Positions 1 through 10,889 of a DNA stretch of 64,000 nt are shown piece by piece. The position numbers and the translations under genes were made by a program. This DNA is from Platerodrilus igneus (lineage: Eukaryota > Arthropoda > Insecta > Coleoptera > Lycidae). The stretch spans positions 3,472,001 to 3,536,000 of the forward strand of contig JARFIW010001458.1 in the NCBI GenBank assembly GCA_036346225.1. The letters are read 5' to 3'. Position 1 is the first letter of the stretch, and every line of letters begins with the position of its first letter. The notes beneath the pieces are model-generated. The model saw only the letters and a list, made by a program, of their open reading frames with translations, searched no databases and was not told the origin of the DNA.

Positions 1-1812
1 GGCTGCTCACCTAGTTAAAACCTTTATCCTCATTCATAAAAAAAACAAACACATTCCTACCACAAACATCAACGTTAACTCTATTTACATCAATATTCAT
101 AATACATTAAAATTTCAAAATTAAATTTCAGCATAAATATCAGTATCATAAAATTTCAAGTTTAAATTTGTCATCATTTTAAATTTGCATCCAGAATTAA
201 AGTCCTGGTAGGATGCATACTAATTAAGTTACAATATGTGCAGACCTAAGTCTGAATAAAAGGGAGCATCTCCCACCCCTTGACGTTAATTAAACAGGTT
301 AGTCTAATTGAGCTCAAAGGCAGACCCAAATTTTCATCATAATCAAAACATAAACCGCTAAATACTCCTTTCTACTTAAACAAGAAAATTTTACCTTAAA
401 ATTAAAAATTTGTTGTTTATACAAATTCACTACTGTTCATTTTTTTATCAAACAAATTATAAACATCAAAGCTCGAACAAAATTGTATAATTTACCTGAA
501 GGTTACAGCACTCGTGGCTTCAAAGTACATCGTCCTTGCTAATTTCACCATTCCAACTGGGTTATGTATACGTCCTCAGATTCTGACCGCTTTTAAAATT
601 TTTCTACACCACCATTCATCTAAAATAGTTTCAGGGCTTTTCAGGAACTCATTTATGTATATCTAAATCTTGTTTTTTGGATCCAATCACGTTTACGAAT
701 AACACTAGATTACTCACCCCCGAAAAATATCAAAGAAATTCGTAATTCGTTCACGCTATACAGAGCTGCATACTTAAATGTATTTATTTATCGCTACTTA
801 TCTATCTTTTTTAAGTGCACCAATGCATACTAACTTGTATCGTAGCACGTATTCTGCTTGCAGTATCGTATAACATCAAAAAATAAAGAGCAAACTGTCT
901 TAAAGTATTGAATAAAAATCGAAAATCTAAGAGAGCGAAACTCATACTAGCACGGGTTTATATAACAGCCCGCTTGCACGTCGGATTTGTCCCTCAACGG
1001 ACAATTTTTAGAATTTCGCATTCTATGTTCACCTTTCGACAGCTCGGCACGCGATTCTACAAAGTTTGCACTCGCGCCAGTTGAAAATCTAAGAAATTTT
1101 CACACGTCGCGCAACGCGTCTGTGAACAACTAATTAATTTTGTATAGAAATTGTTGTTTTCACCTCTCATATCTGCAACTTATTTCAACCAATCGCAAAC
1201 CTAGTGACGTTGCTCAAATCACGCCTTTTATTATCCGTGTCTTTGTTTTACCTGTTTTATCCGTCTCTTTATACCTTGGTCTGAGTGGTACAATTCGATA
1301 TTTTTTACTATCGGCTGTCTAAACTACACGTGGACTCGCGACGTGACTTTTAAATAAACGCTGTTTTGTATTTCGTGCTAAAGCATCCAACCGTTTCCAA
1401 TATACGTAAAATCTGCATGTTTATCAGCTCGAATTTATTAGAATTTGACATTTAAAAGTTTGCAGGTGTGCTCCTAATAAATATTTTTGAATATAATTCT
1501 CCGAGCTTTGTTTTCATGGTATTTTAACCAAACTTGGATTTTCACAGGCTTTTGTGCTTATTATATTATAACTAATGGTTCAATTAACTCCAATTAAAAT
1601 AATAATGAATGGCATTGACTTCTACCTTTTAATTTTTAGCGAATACTAATTAAATATTAATTATTATTTGTACACTTTGTTTAATACTCGTTACTTAAAA
1701 ATTGAATTAATTAATATAAATTTTGCACGTAATTTCTATTTGTTTTTTTATACAAGGTGATTAAAATTGTTTCATGTCGTTAATTAATTTTCTACACTGG
1801 TCTAAATATGAG

Positions 1813-1813
<1 letters not shown>
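1..1813. other. AT-rich stretch with no supported gene
   Basis: I see no conserved protein, RNA gene or clear repeat boundary here. The only open frame of note (1140-1322, 60 codons) has no recognisable motif and is too short to support. The stretch may be part of an old LTR, since it contains a reverse-strand splice-donor-like sequence near 490, but nothing pins this down. Confidence 0.4.

Positions 1814-1847
<34 letters not shown>
1814..1847. repeat. (TA)n microsatellite
   Basis: Uninterrupted alternating TA. It lies about 90 bases past the tRNA-like sequence that ends the neighbouring minus-strand transposase fragment. Confidence 0.95.
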
Positions 1848-1851
<4 letters not shown>

Positions 1852-1903
1852 GAATAAGATGAAATAATAACTTAGACTTTTATGCTAAACCCAAATGATC
1901 ATT

Positions 1904-2627
1904 TCAAATCGAGCTAGTAATTGAAAGATGGAAAATATAAGGTCTTGGACAGGATTTGAACCTGTATCCTGATTTTGCCGGAAACATGCGTTTACCAATT
2001 ACGCATGGTCCAATAGCAAAATCGCTAATGATTTCCGCTAAAACATAAGCGCTCCAACGATTTTGACGGTCAAAAGTACAAAACCAGTGTTTATTTTCTG
2101 TGTCATAATAATGAAAATTATGTTTATTCACTAAACCGATATTATGAAATGAAGTTATATCAGAAAATAGAACATTTTTAATAAAGTCACTATCTTCTGC
2201 AACGCGATCCAATGCCCATAAGCAAAATTCTATATGCCTATCAAAATCACGTTCATATAAATGTTGGTGCATTTGTATGTGAATTGGGTGATATTTATGC
2301 ATTCTAAGGATTCTCGATACACTGCTGTGACTTATACCTGTTCCATTAGCGATTAACCTGGTACTTGTTTTTGGATTTTCAATTACAGACTGCAATACAT
2401 CAAATTCTTTGTCTTCATTGCTGGTTATTGGTTTAGTTGTAGTTACTTTTTTGTAGGCAACTGTACCTGTGTCCCGAAATCTGCTCAGCAAGCGTTCTAA
2501 TACTTCATTCTGGGATGTTCTCTATCAGGATATTTTCCGGCATAAACTCTTGATGCTAGGAGATTTTCCAAACATTCTCCAATTACTAGAATCATATCAG
2601 TTCTTTCTTGAAGTGAATATTGTTTCA
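1904..2627 (-). pseudogene. Truncated mariner-type (IS630/Tc1/mariner) transposase
   Basis: Minus-strand remnant of an insect mariner-type transposase. The N-terminal helix-turn-helix starts at about 2627 with MKQYSLQERTDMI and is in a different frame from the rest. A frameshift near 2495 leads into RFRDTGTVAYKK and a second helix-turn-helix (VLQSVIENPKTSTRLIA). The catalytic domain begins with NVLFSDITSF, which holds the first catalytic Asp, followed by NKHNFHYYDTENKHW. The similarity stops after the IIGP-like position near 2010, so the second and third catalytic Asp residues are missing. Family members are about 330-350 residues; roughly 200 remain. From about 2012 downward the sequence becomes tRNA-like. 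The 7236-8289 transposase is a relative (shared VENPxTS and KYHP segments) but clearly diverged. Confidence 0.85.
1941..2012 (-). other. tRNA-like sequence (degenerate tRNA or SINE head)
   Basis: On the minus strand there is a perfect 5-bp T-arm, ACAGG/CCTGT, enclosing TTCAAAT, with a consensus B box GGTTCAAATCC (1952-1962). A perfect 4-bp D-arm, GCGT/ACGC, encloses AATTGGTAA (1988-2004) and carries an A-box-like sequence. A weak anticodon arm would present GGC. The two acceptor strands do not pair, so it is not a functional tRNA. It sits exactly where the transposase homology ends, as expected if a tRNA-derived SINE or pseudo-tRNA had inserted or been joined there. Confidence 0.4.
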
Positions 2628-2918
2628 TCTTAGCAGGTGCAATTATTTTGTATACCTAACTACATGAAACTTAAATAACAAATTTGTTTCATCTAGTGAC
2701 AGCAGCATCCTAGACTTAGTGAAATTATTAATACGATATTATACGGTTTGTCATAAAGCCATCGTCGCTTACCTGATTAAATACGAATTTTAGAGAAAAC
2801 TGCTGTAAATGTGTAAAAATTATAAATAACATGAAAAGTTTAACATTTAGGTACAGGAAACACTATATTAATCTGATAGAGAATTAAAATGCAATATGCT
2901 TAATAAATAAAATACAGC

Positions 2919-3291
2919 GTGTTCCATTTAAATATTTAAAATAACAAAGTTTATGGCGTCTATATGTACTAATAAATGTAATATGCTGAGCACCCTGTAC
3001 AACATTCAAGAGTACTAACTACTATAACTGATTGAACAAATATCCAACTAATTCAAAGTACAACTATTTTCTTAAATATTATTTTATATGAGAATTACAT
3101 ACATTTTTTAACAATATCACACTTTTCGAAAAGTCGAAATATCTCAAAAGCCGTAATAGATAGGCGTGAAGAACCTTGATAAAACTTGATCTTATTTGTT
3201 GCGTAGACATCAAAATTGCAACTAAATATAGGGTGTTACATAAGACAAAACCTAACTTTATGTGCCACATTCGCTTGGGACACCCTGTATA
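2919..3291. mobile_element. Possible short MITE with CAGGGTGT-type ends
   Basis: The left end reads TACAGCGTGTTCCATTTAAA. The reverse complement of the right end reads TACAGGGTGTCCCAAGCGAA. They share 11 of the first 13 bases, including the TA that would be the target duplication. ACAGGGTGTCCC-type ends are common in insect mariner-derived elements. The interior is non-coding. Internal copies of a CACCCTGTA-like sequence near 2993 make the boundaries uncertain. Confidence 0.35.
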
Positions 3292-3593
3292 CTAATTCAA
3301 TTAATTCACACAACGTGGCGTTGAAATATTTTTTCTAAGTTGTACCGTTTCGACGTAAAGGACCGTCCCGTTAGTCCCACTTCATCCTGATGTGATCCAG
3401 TGAGATCGAAACTAGTTGATGAATGTTTATTCCCTTTATGAAACAAACAAATTTTTTCATTTATGGCTATGCAAAGTACTAGCTTGCTTTGTATAATTAA
3501 AAACTTTCTTTCGATTTTTCGTAAAGTTAGTGTTTATTTATACATCGTATATACTGTTTTATTTATTAAATTTGCTATAAGCAATTAGTTTTC

Positions 3594-3596
<3 letters not shown>

Positions 3597-3645
<49 letters not shown>
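3597..3645. repeat. (TA)n microsatellite
   Basis: About 49 bases of alternating TA. Confidence 0.95.
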
Positions 3646-3647
<2 letters not shown>

Positions 3648-4386
3648 AGATACTCAATTGATTTGGATCACAAAATTGATTTTAAACATCCTAAAATTTT
3701 AGAACTACAAAAAGATACACAAAAAAGTTTATTTCTGGAAATGTATCATATATTTCGCCAAAAAAATTGTATAAATAAAAAAACAGATATTGGTGGTCTA
3801 AGTTCGATTTACACATACATACTTAGTCTTCAGAAGTAACATATACCTAATGCAATAATCGATATTGTAGTGATTAGCATTACATACATACACATCCTAT
3901 CACATTTATACATACACGTACTAACAAACAAACAGATTAATATACATAATCACAAATATTCATAGACACTCACATAAATATAACATGTACACGCACCCAC
4001 ACTCATACACACACAAACGCATACACACATGCATACATGCACACATAGGCATTCTATATTTAAATCGTCAAATAATAAAAAAGTGAAACTGAAAGGTTTC
4101 AAAATTTGACATTTTCATTTTTATTTTTATTTTTATACAAGTTATACAATTTTCTTATAACAAATTGTTGCAAAATCATTCAAAATAAGATTTCGATTTA
4201 ATTTTCATGTTAATTTAATGTTTAACCTCGTCTTGTAAGTTATTATCAATTCATTTATATGTTAGCCTAGTTAATTGTAAAATTTTAGAAAGCCTGTGAT
4301 CAAGAATTTAAATAAAATTCGAAAATTTAGGCCTTAAAAAAGAGTTGACTTTCCTACAGCTGACCTCAAACCCATTAATAATATAT

Positions 4387-4390
<4 letters not shown>
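3646..4390. other. Non-coding, low-complexity stretch
   Basis: AT-rich sequence with an imperfect CA-rich, ACATACAC-type patch at about 3880-4050. No open frame or element end is recognisable. Confidence 0.5.

Positions 4391-4432
<42 letters not shown>
4391..4432. repeat. (TA)n microsatellite
   Basis: Alternating TA that directly borders the leader of the putative minus-strand LTR element to its right. Confidence 0.95.
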
Positions 4433-4434
<2 letters not shown>

Positions 4435-6576
4435 GGAACTAAGCTTTTAGCATCGAGCCTTCTTCTAACTTTTCGAGCCCCAGCGTTGGGCCGTCATAAA
4501 ATTGCTGTGGAACCTCTGTAAATTCGTACCCACTCCTGGGCCAACATAAAATTTTACAAAAAAAATAAAATCTTAAAAAAAAATTTCTGACCTTTTTATT
4601 AGGACGCCTTCGAATTTCTCTGCTCACCCTAGCTAGCTCTGCAATTGGCCTCTTTTTGAATACCTATTTTTACGTACATAGCTCTCTCACACTCACACAC
4701 CATCAAATGACAGTACAACAACCATACAACCTTTTATTTACACTTATTAACAGATAAAATATTTACACATGAGTACAAACGTTTTGGTACAATTATTACC
4801 CGCTCAAATTATTGAATGTTTTGAAGTCTCTGATTTATAAATGATTTTAATCATCTTCGAGTAAATATGAGTAGATGGGCCCCCCATGTAACGCTAATTT
4901 GACTTCAGACTGGTGTATTGTGAGCTCATTGTAACCCAGTTTTGTTTATAAATGCTTTTTAAAAATCTTGCATTTTTAACAACAAATTTACAGACCCGTT
5001 TACTCCTTACAACCACAATTTATAGCCTGAATAAATTTTTATATATCCTCAATAAACCGTTTTTCAGTACTCAAAATAATTAAATTGTCCTGCACATGTA
5101 CCTTTTTTAAACAAGTTTTTAAATACAATAAATACGCCACCAATAAGTCGACCACACAACACAAAATATCCACAAATGTTTATATAAAAACAGAAATTTC
5201 AAATTTATTACCTGGAGACACCTTGACTCTTCGACATCACTGGAGATGGCTACCAGAAACCCCTCGTTGCTGTGTCCATCTACTACGCTGATTCCAGGAT
5301 CCACCGAGCCCCACCATGCAAAAACTGTACTTCTCGCAAAATACCAGCTTCGTCTCAACAGTAACATTCCATTCCAGAGGTTACGCATACAAATTTTTCT
5401 TATTTCTGCTTACCCCAAAATCATCCATCCATATAATAACTTATTCATATTAACGGTACCTTTTATTTACGTAAGCACTAACTTGTGCAATCACTTTACT
5501 AACTTCCGGTCCGCTACTAAAACCTTTATACTTTCAAATAAGACGTTTAATGTAACATTACTGAACACGCAAATTCTAACCAAAAGCTTTGACTATTATG
5601 TAGGTCTGAACCCGTATTCAAAACTTGATGAAAGGAAAGAGAGTTTTAATATATTCTCCTGGGTATTTACATTAATTCAAAACCCCCCAGTAAAACCCGT
5701 TTCAAGAGAAGAGCTTATTTTCAAAGCGGCTTCTTAAAATTTTGAACGTAACCGACTATGAATTCTGAAAAATTCTTCCGTCCGTCGTTGTGTTATCTAG
5801 AATTTAATCTCCTACCTTACCGTATGCGCTCTTTTTGAAAACTGTTGGCTATTAACCAATGATATAATTTCCTGTCGTCCAAATGCTCCACCTATCCGCT
5901 GTACATCTCTGTTCTATGCATGTTTGTAGTCTTTTTTCAAACCCCACTTGTGCTACGGAAAATCGATATTGTAGACGTCCACGTGTATACCTTACGTGAC
6001 TTCAATCCAACGCTTTTTTTTATCTGCTTCTCTATCTATCTCATATTATCGATTGTTCATTCCAGTCACTCCTTAAGATATTTGTTATTTATCAGTTTAT
6101 ACAAATCGGCCGTTGAAAACAATTTCTATGGAATTTTATATTAACGTTCGTTTCAAATTCTCTAAACGTAACATTTAACCAACAGGTGTTTTTTGAAGCT
6201 ATCGACCGTTTAAAAATAATAATTCCTAGATTTTTTGCTTCGCAGTATCGGTGTAAATGAACGTTGGCTATTAAAGCGAATACATTTGAGTTAGAAATTA
6301 TTGATTTTCTTATGCATGCAAGCTCCCTTTTCTGCTTTCATGCGTTTGATTAAAAGAACTTATAATTAAATATGCGTATCCTTGAGATTTTATGTACTTT
6401 GAAACTTTTCTTCCCTTATGTAATTTTCACATTTCAATTTAAATATAAAAATACATTAATCCTGTCCGTTTTCATTATATACATTAAATTAATTTGGTGC
6501 GTAAATAATTTGCTTTTATTTCTATATACACGGTTGCTAAAATTGCATTGTCTACAGCTATTTACTCTTTAAAACC

Positions 6577-6582
<6 letters not shown>
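4433..6582 (-). mobile_element. Probable LTR plus leader of a Gypsy-type element (H), minus strand
   Basis: The segment is bounded on both sides by (TA)n tracts. Read on the minus strand it starts TGTTGTGGTTTTAAAGAG at 6582 and ends in leader units resembling the tRNA-Lys primer-binding site, including GGCCCAACGCTGGGGCTCGA. A length near 2 kb fits the long LTRs of elements A, B and G. A splice-donor-like CCAG/GTAATAAATT lies at about 5213-5203 on the minus strand. No gag or pol follows: the element is cut at the 4391-4432 (TA)n tract. The LTR end is not defined. Open frames within it (for example 5246-5737 plus) show no family motif and are treated as chance. Confidence 0.4.
4440..4630 (-). 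repeat. Iterated primer-binding-site-like units
   Basis: On the minus strand, two clear units share AATTTTATGN2GGCCCA, then a G-rich piece, then CGAA. One is GGCCCAACGCTGGGGCTCGA; the other is GGCCCAGGAGTGGGTACGAA, about 55 bases away. A weaker third (TTCGAAGGCGTCC) lies near 4605. Each resembles the complement of the tRNA-Lys(CUU) 3' end seen intact at 57944. Confidence 0.5.

Positions 6583-6624
<42 letters not shown>
6583..6624. repeat. (TA)n microsatellite (left flank of mariner)
   Basis: Alternating TA. With 9022-9079 it forms the two halves of the TA target into which the 2.4 kb mariner inserted. Confidence 0.95.
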
Positions 6625-6627
<3 letters not shown>

Positions 6628-6629
<2 letters not shown>

Positions 6630-7123
6630 GTGTGTACAGTATAAAATTCAGTACATGGGGATCTTGGAAACTCTAGGAGATACGATATTGGTTAAATGGG
6701 ACAAAAGTTGCATAATCATGAGGGTATCTCAGATCGGTTTTCAAATTTCAAAAAATTTTCATAGGTTACTAGATAGAGGCAAAAAAACACAAAATTGACG
6801 ATTTCTTTATTTGCTCGTAGTTAGTCTACTAATTGAAATAGAATGTTCAAATTTGGTACATCATGGTAATTCTCCATTGCGCTTCACATTTTCAACTTAG
6901 ATTTTGTCTAAGGCATCTAGATTTTGCGTGACGATGTTCAACTTTTTATTTTTAAATAGCCGCTATATTGGATTTTTACATTTTTGAAATGCTGACAAAA
7001 AACCCTTTCCAAAGAGGTATAACATGGCTATGTTTGATTGAATCAAAATAATAAAAATGACATAATTATGTTTTGGTCGTAGTAGGCTTTAATTTCCATT
7101 ATGACAAAGAGAAACAATTGCTC
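6628..7123 (+). repeat. Left terminal inverted repeat of the DD41D mariner
   Basis: It begins CAGTGTGTACAGTATAAAAT and ends GAGAAACAATTGCTC. It pairs as the reverse complement of 8534-9021 over its whole length, with scattered mismatches and a few small length differences. Confidence 0.92.
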
Positions 7124-7235
7124 AACATCTGAGAAACGTCAAAGTTTGTCCTTTACTTTATGTTTCAAGTAGTGCAGTTTAAAAAAACAGTTAACTAATT
7201 TACATAGAAATTTAAGCAAAGCATTTGCGCTTGAA

Positions 7236-8289
7236 ATGGATCGCTTTACTAACCGTGATGAATATCAAATGTTAGAATGTTTTATTCTTTTTGGAAGGAA
7301 TGATGTTAAAGCCGCTGAATTGTATTTAAATAAATACCCAGAAAAACATCAACCAAACAGATGTATGTTTCGGAGATTACAAAATAATTTAATAAATTAT
7401 GGTAGTTTTGGCTTGTCTAAGAGAAATAAGCAAATTAAAAAAGATAATGAAAACAGCGTTTTACAAACAGTTGTCGAAAATCCTCGTACTTCTCAGACAA
7501 ATTCAGAATATAACAGGTGTTGCTCATTCTACGGCAAGAGCTATTTTAAAACGTTTCAAGTACCATCCGTATCATGAATGACCATGTCGGGGATTGCGTA
7601 CTGAAGATCAAATTCGAAGAATGAAATTTGGTGCTTGGTACATCAGAAAGTGCAACGAAAATTCAAATTTTGCATATACAGTTTTGTGGTCTGACGAAAG
7701 TCGATTTACGAATTGTGGTATGTTCAACCGTAAAAATACAATTTTTTGGTCAGATGAAAATCCACATTTGAACCGCCAAGTTAGACATCAAGTTAAATGG
7801 GGATTCAACGTCTGGATTGGTATTATTGGAAGGTACATTATAGGTCCATTTTTTTATGATGCAAATTTAAACTCTGCGAGATACTTAGATTTATTGCAGG
7901 GAAATGTGGCAGATAGACTAATGGAGCTTCCACTCGCTACTTTGCAAAATATGATTTTTCAAAATGATGGCGCTCCACCCCACAATGCTCTGATTATTAC
8001 AAATTTTTTTAATTTTGAGTATAATGAAAACTGGATTGGAAATCGGGGACCAATTAAGTGGCCGGCGAGATCACCGGATTTAACTCCTTTAGATTTCTTT
8101 ATATGGGGCCATTTAAAAAGTTGTGTGTACCCAAAAACGTATGATAATGTAGGCCACCTACAACAAGCAGTCTCAGAGGCCGTAAATAAAATAACTCCAA
8201 CTATGATAAGACGATCTTGTAAAGATGTTTATAAAAGGTGTCGGTTGTGTGTTCAACAAAATGGGGAGTTATTTGAACATTTAAAATAA
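7236..8289 (+). pseudogene. DD41D mariner transposase, frameshifted
   Basis: The ATG at 7236 starts an N-terminal helix-turn-helix region (MDRFTNRDEYQMLECFILFG). A frameshift near 7490 moves the reading into the frame that carries ITGVAHSTARAILKRFKYHP, and an in-frame TGA at 7579 follows. The catalytic domain then runs open from 7582 to 8289. Catalytic residues visible are the Asp in VLWSDESRF, the Asp in IFQNDGAPPH and the Asp in SPDLTPLDFF. I count 41 residues between the second and third, the DD41D spacing described for rosa-like elements. Total coding length would be about 350 residues, a normal full length. Because of the shift and the stop this copy is unlikely to make active enzyme. 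Confidence 0.92.
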
Positions 8290-8533
8290 ATAATGAATTC
8301 ATGTGGCTGACTATTGTTATATATTTTTTCCTTGATTGTTAATTTGCAATTATCTGAACATGAATGACAACTAAAAACAGCTTAAATAATATTCTGTATT
8401 GAATAGATGCTAGTTTGTATTTATTCTTTGTTAATGCATAGTTATGTAAGTTCTAATTAATACAGATTTATTTTCAATTTTCTACGTTTTTTACTGTTTT
8501 TATTACCACTGAAAATTGAGTTTAAAATTTTTA

Positions 8534-9018
8534 GAGCAATTGTTTCTCTTCGTCATAATGGAAATTAAAGCCTACTACGACCAAAACATAATTATGTGAT
8601 TTTTAGTGTTTTGATTCAATCAAACATAGCCATGTTATACCTCTTTGGAAAGGGATTTTTGTCAGCATTTCAAAAATGTAAAAATCCAATATGGCGGCTA
8701 TTTAAAAATAAAAAGTTGAACATCGTCACGCAAAATCTAGATGCCCTAGACAAAATCTAAGTTGAAAATGTAAAGCGCAATGGGGAACTACCATGATGTA
8801 CCAAATTTGAAAATTCTATTTCAATTAGTAGACTAACTACGAGCCAATAAAGAAATCGTCAATTTTGTGTTTTTTTCCTCTATCTAGTAATCTATGAAAA
8901 ATTTTTGAAATTTGATCTGAGATACCCTCATGATTATGCAACTTTTGTCCCATTTAACCAAGATCGTATCTCCTACAGTTTCCAAGATCCCCATGTACTG
9001 CATTTTATACTGTACACA

Positions 9019-9021
<3 letters not shown>
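8534..9021 (-). repeat. Right terminal inverted repeat of the DD41D mariner
   Basis: Reverse complement of 6628-7123. Its outer end reads CTGTACACACTG on the plus strand and is followed at once by TA and the (TA)n tract. Confidence 0.92.

Positions 9022-9079
<58 letters not shown>
9022..9079. repeat. (TA)n microsatellite (right flank of mariner)
   Basis: Alternating TA continuing the tract interrupted by the mariner. Confidence 0.95.
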
Positions 9080-9080
<1 letters not shown>

Positions 9081-9081
9081 C

Positions 9082-10485
9082 TGTCAAGAAGGGGGTGGGT
9101 TTATAAAAGGTTTTAAATAGGGCTTCGAAACGATTTGCTATAATGGGGGTATATTTGGGTTTGTTAGGGTATTTTGTTTCAGGTATTTTGCTTTAAAAAT
9201 TAACAACTATTCCACGTTTATAAATTTATAAAGCTTTTGAAACTGCATTGCATTCAACAACGTATACCGGCCATAGACCAGGCTAAGCTAGTTGATAAGT
9301 TTGCATTGTATACGTATTTTAATTGTTATGGTTGCACGTATATGAAATTTAATTTGGAATTAGCGTTTTCAGAACCTTTTGAATGTAGAAACAAATATAA
9401 AAATTGTGTGGTATACTGCACGCTTTTAAAATTTTAAGGAGTTAAGTGATACTCCTGAAAAATTTGTAAATGAAGTTCAGTTTGAATATGTTTGTAACAA
9501 TTAAAGATTGGTTATGTAATGACAGGACTTTTTTACCGAATAAGACATAAATGCCTGTCACGTATAATTTAAAAGCTGAACCATCGAAGTTTGTTAGCTA
9601 TTTTCAATATTGTAAAAAGTTCAATATACATAAATCACTGGATTATCAAACCATCTAGAAAATGAATGTATCTATAGAAAAGAACTGTATCATTAATCAA
9701 TTATTAATAATTATAAATTGCATAGTGTGCGTAGAGATAGTTGTTATGGCAACGGAAACAAAGGAAGACTTTTTTTATTTATAAAGGACTTCAAAATTTA
9801 TATTACTGAAAAATAGACGTGTTTTTGTACTGTTCTGAGTTTTATTTCATTTAAAAAGTTACGAGTAAATTTTGAAAGTCAAGTTGTACCTGGAGATAGC
9901 AAATAGTAGCAGTTTTGTGGCGAATAAAAATTAATTAAAAGAGGGAGTGCTGGTCTGTACCGTTATCGTTTTGAAGAGGAAAGAATAGTGGAATTGGAGT
10001 TATCTGAGTATTTGTATAACATAGAATTTGTAGAGATATTAGTAGTTTTATAGTCCGGAGATTACCAGTTGCTGGAGTTACTTATTTTTTTCAGGAGGTG
10101 CCTGCAGTTGGTCACTTGGCTTCAGGACGGCTGGAAAGCGGCGCTTGTATCTGGATTCCAGGTATTAGTATTTAATATCTACGCAGTGCTTTAATCGAAT
10201 TTATGAAAGTGGAACTAGTGTTTGGGGATACTTTTGGCTTTTAAAATTATTTTGAAAACTCCTTGGATATTTGTTTGGGTGTCTAGTTGAGAGGTGTTTG
10301 CCTAGGACGGACCCACCCTAGGTAGATTCCGCTACGTGTTTGACGGCCCTGTAAAATATTTAAGTGCAGCTGCCGTGTAAAATATTTAAAGATAAATTTT
10401 GTGGCATAACTCAACAAGGCTCTAAAATAAGACAAGGAGTGACAGATAGATATACTACGCCTATCACTAATAAGGTAGGATCACA
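9082..10485 (+). mobile_element. Possible solo LTR between two (TA)n tracts
   Basis: It starts TGTCAAGAAGGGGG, a TG-plus-G-run opening like that of the G LTR (TGTTATGTAAAGGGG), and ends GGTAGGATCACA. It lies between two TA tracts like G and H. A splice-donor-like TTCCAG/GTATTA is at about 10158, mirroring the donor in the G LTR. The flanking four bases (ATAC and GTAT) are not a direct duplication. There is no open frame with a family motif. Confidence 0.3.
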
Positions 10486-10486
10486 G

Positions 10487-10522
<36 letters not shown>
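10487..10522. repeat. (TA)n microsatellite
   Basis: Alternating TA with one interruption. Confidence 0.9.
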
Positions 10523-10532
<10 letters not shown>

Positions 10533-10793
10533 TGCCTTTCTAATTTTGCCTGGTTAGTTTAACGAAATTGACGCAGTTTTCAAAATGAAATCAAGCACAG
10601 CAATACTACAAAGCACTTATCCGGTATGAAATATCTTCATTCATACAAAAGCATTTAAAACATTTACAGCATTGTTTCTTTCAAACATAAAATAATTTCT
10701 AAGAAGTTTTTATTACAAAAAAATAGTTCTTTACCATATTTTAAATTTACAGGTTATAATTATTTCCACGCTAGTAAGATTTGCGTAGTGATG

Positions 10794-10880
10794 TAAGGCC
10801 GGTCTGTCTTCAAAACCGTGCACGCGTGTGTTTTTCAATGTAACATACGCGTGCACCGTTTTCAAGCCAGACCGGCCTTA
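10794..10880. repeat. Foldback palindrome at the Polinton left tip
   Basis: Two 39-base arms, 10794-10832 and 10842-10880, match as inverted repeats at 35 of 39 positions around a 9-base loop. The arm starts TAAGGCCGGTCTG and contains GTGCACGCGT. Confidence 0.9.
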
Positions 10881-10889
10881 TATTACTTT

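Larger units (their letters stand above)
6626..9023 (+). mobile_element. DD41D (rosa-like) mariner transposon with very long inverted repeats
   Basis: A complete but mutated DNA transposon: terminal inverted repeats at 6628-7123 and 8534-9021 flank one transposase gene. It sits inside a (TA)n tract, as expected of a family that inserts at TA. The outer ends read CAGTGTGTACAGTATAAAAT. Inverted repeats of about 490 bp are far longer than the ~30 bp of classical mariners. The two arms are very similar by eye, so the copy is not ancient, yet the transposase is frameshifted. Confidence 0.92.

Noticed and set aside
1941..2012. A functional tRNA gene
   Set aside because: T-arm and D-arm are good but the acceptor strands do not pair and position 33 is C.
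5246..5737. A 163-codon plus-strand open frame
   Set aside because: No family motif, lies antisense within a probable LTR, and its composition is that of the surrounding non-coding DNA.
8905..9120. Open frame with an Ile/Tyr repeat
   Set aside because: It is a translation of the (TA)n tract and the mariner terminal repeat.
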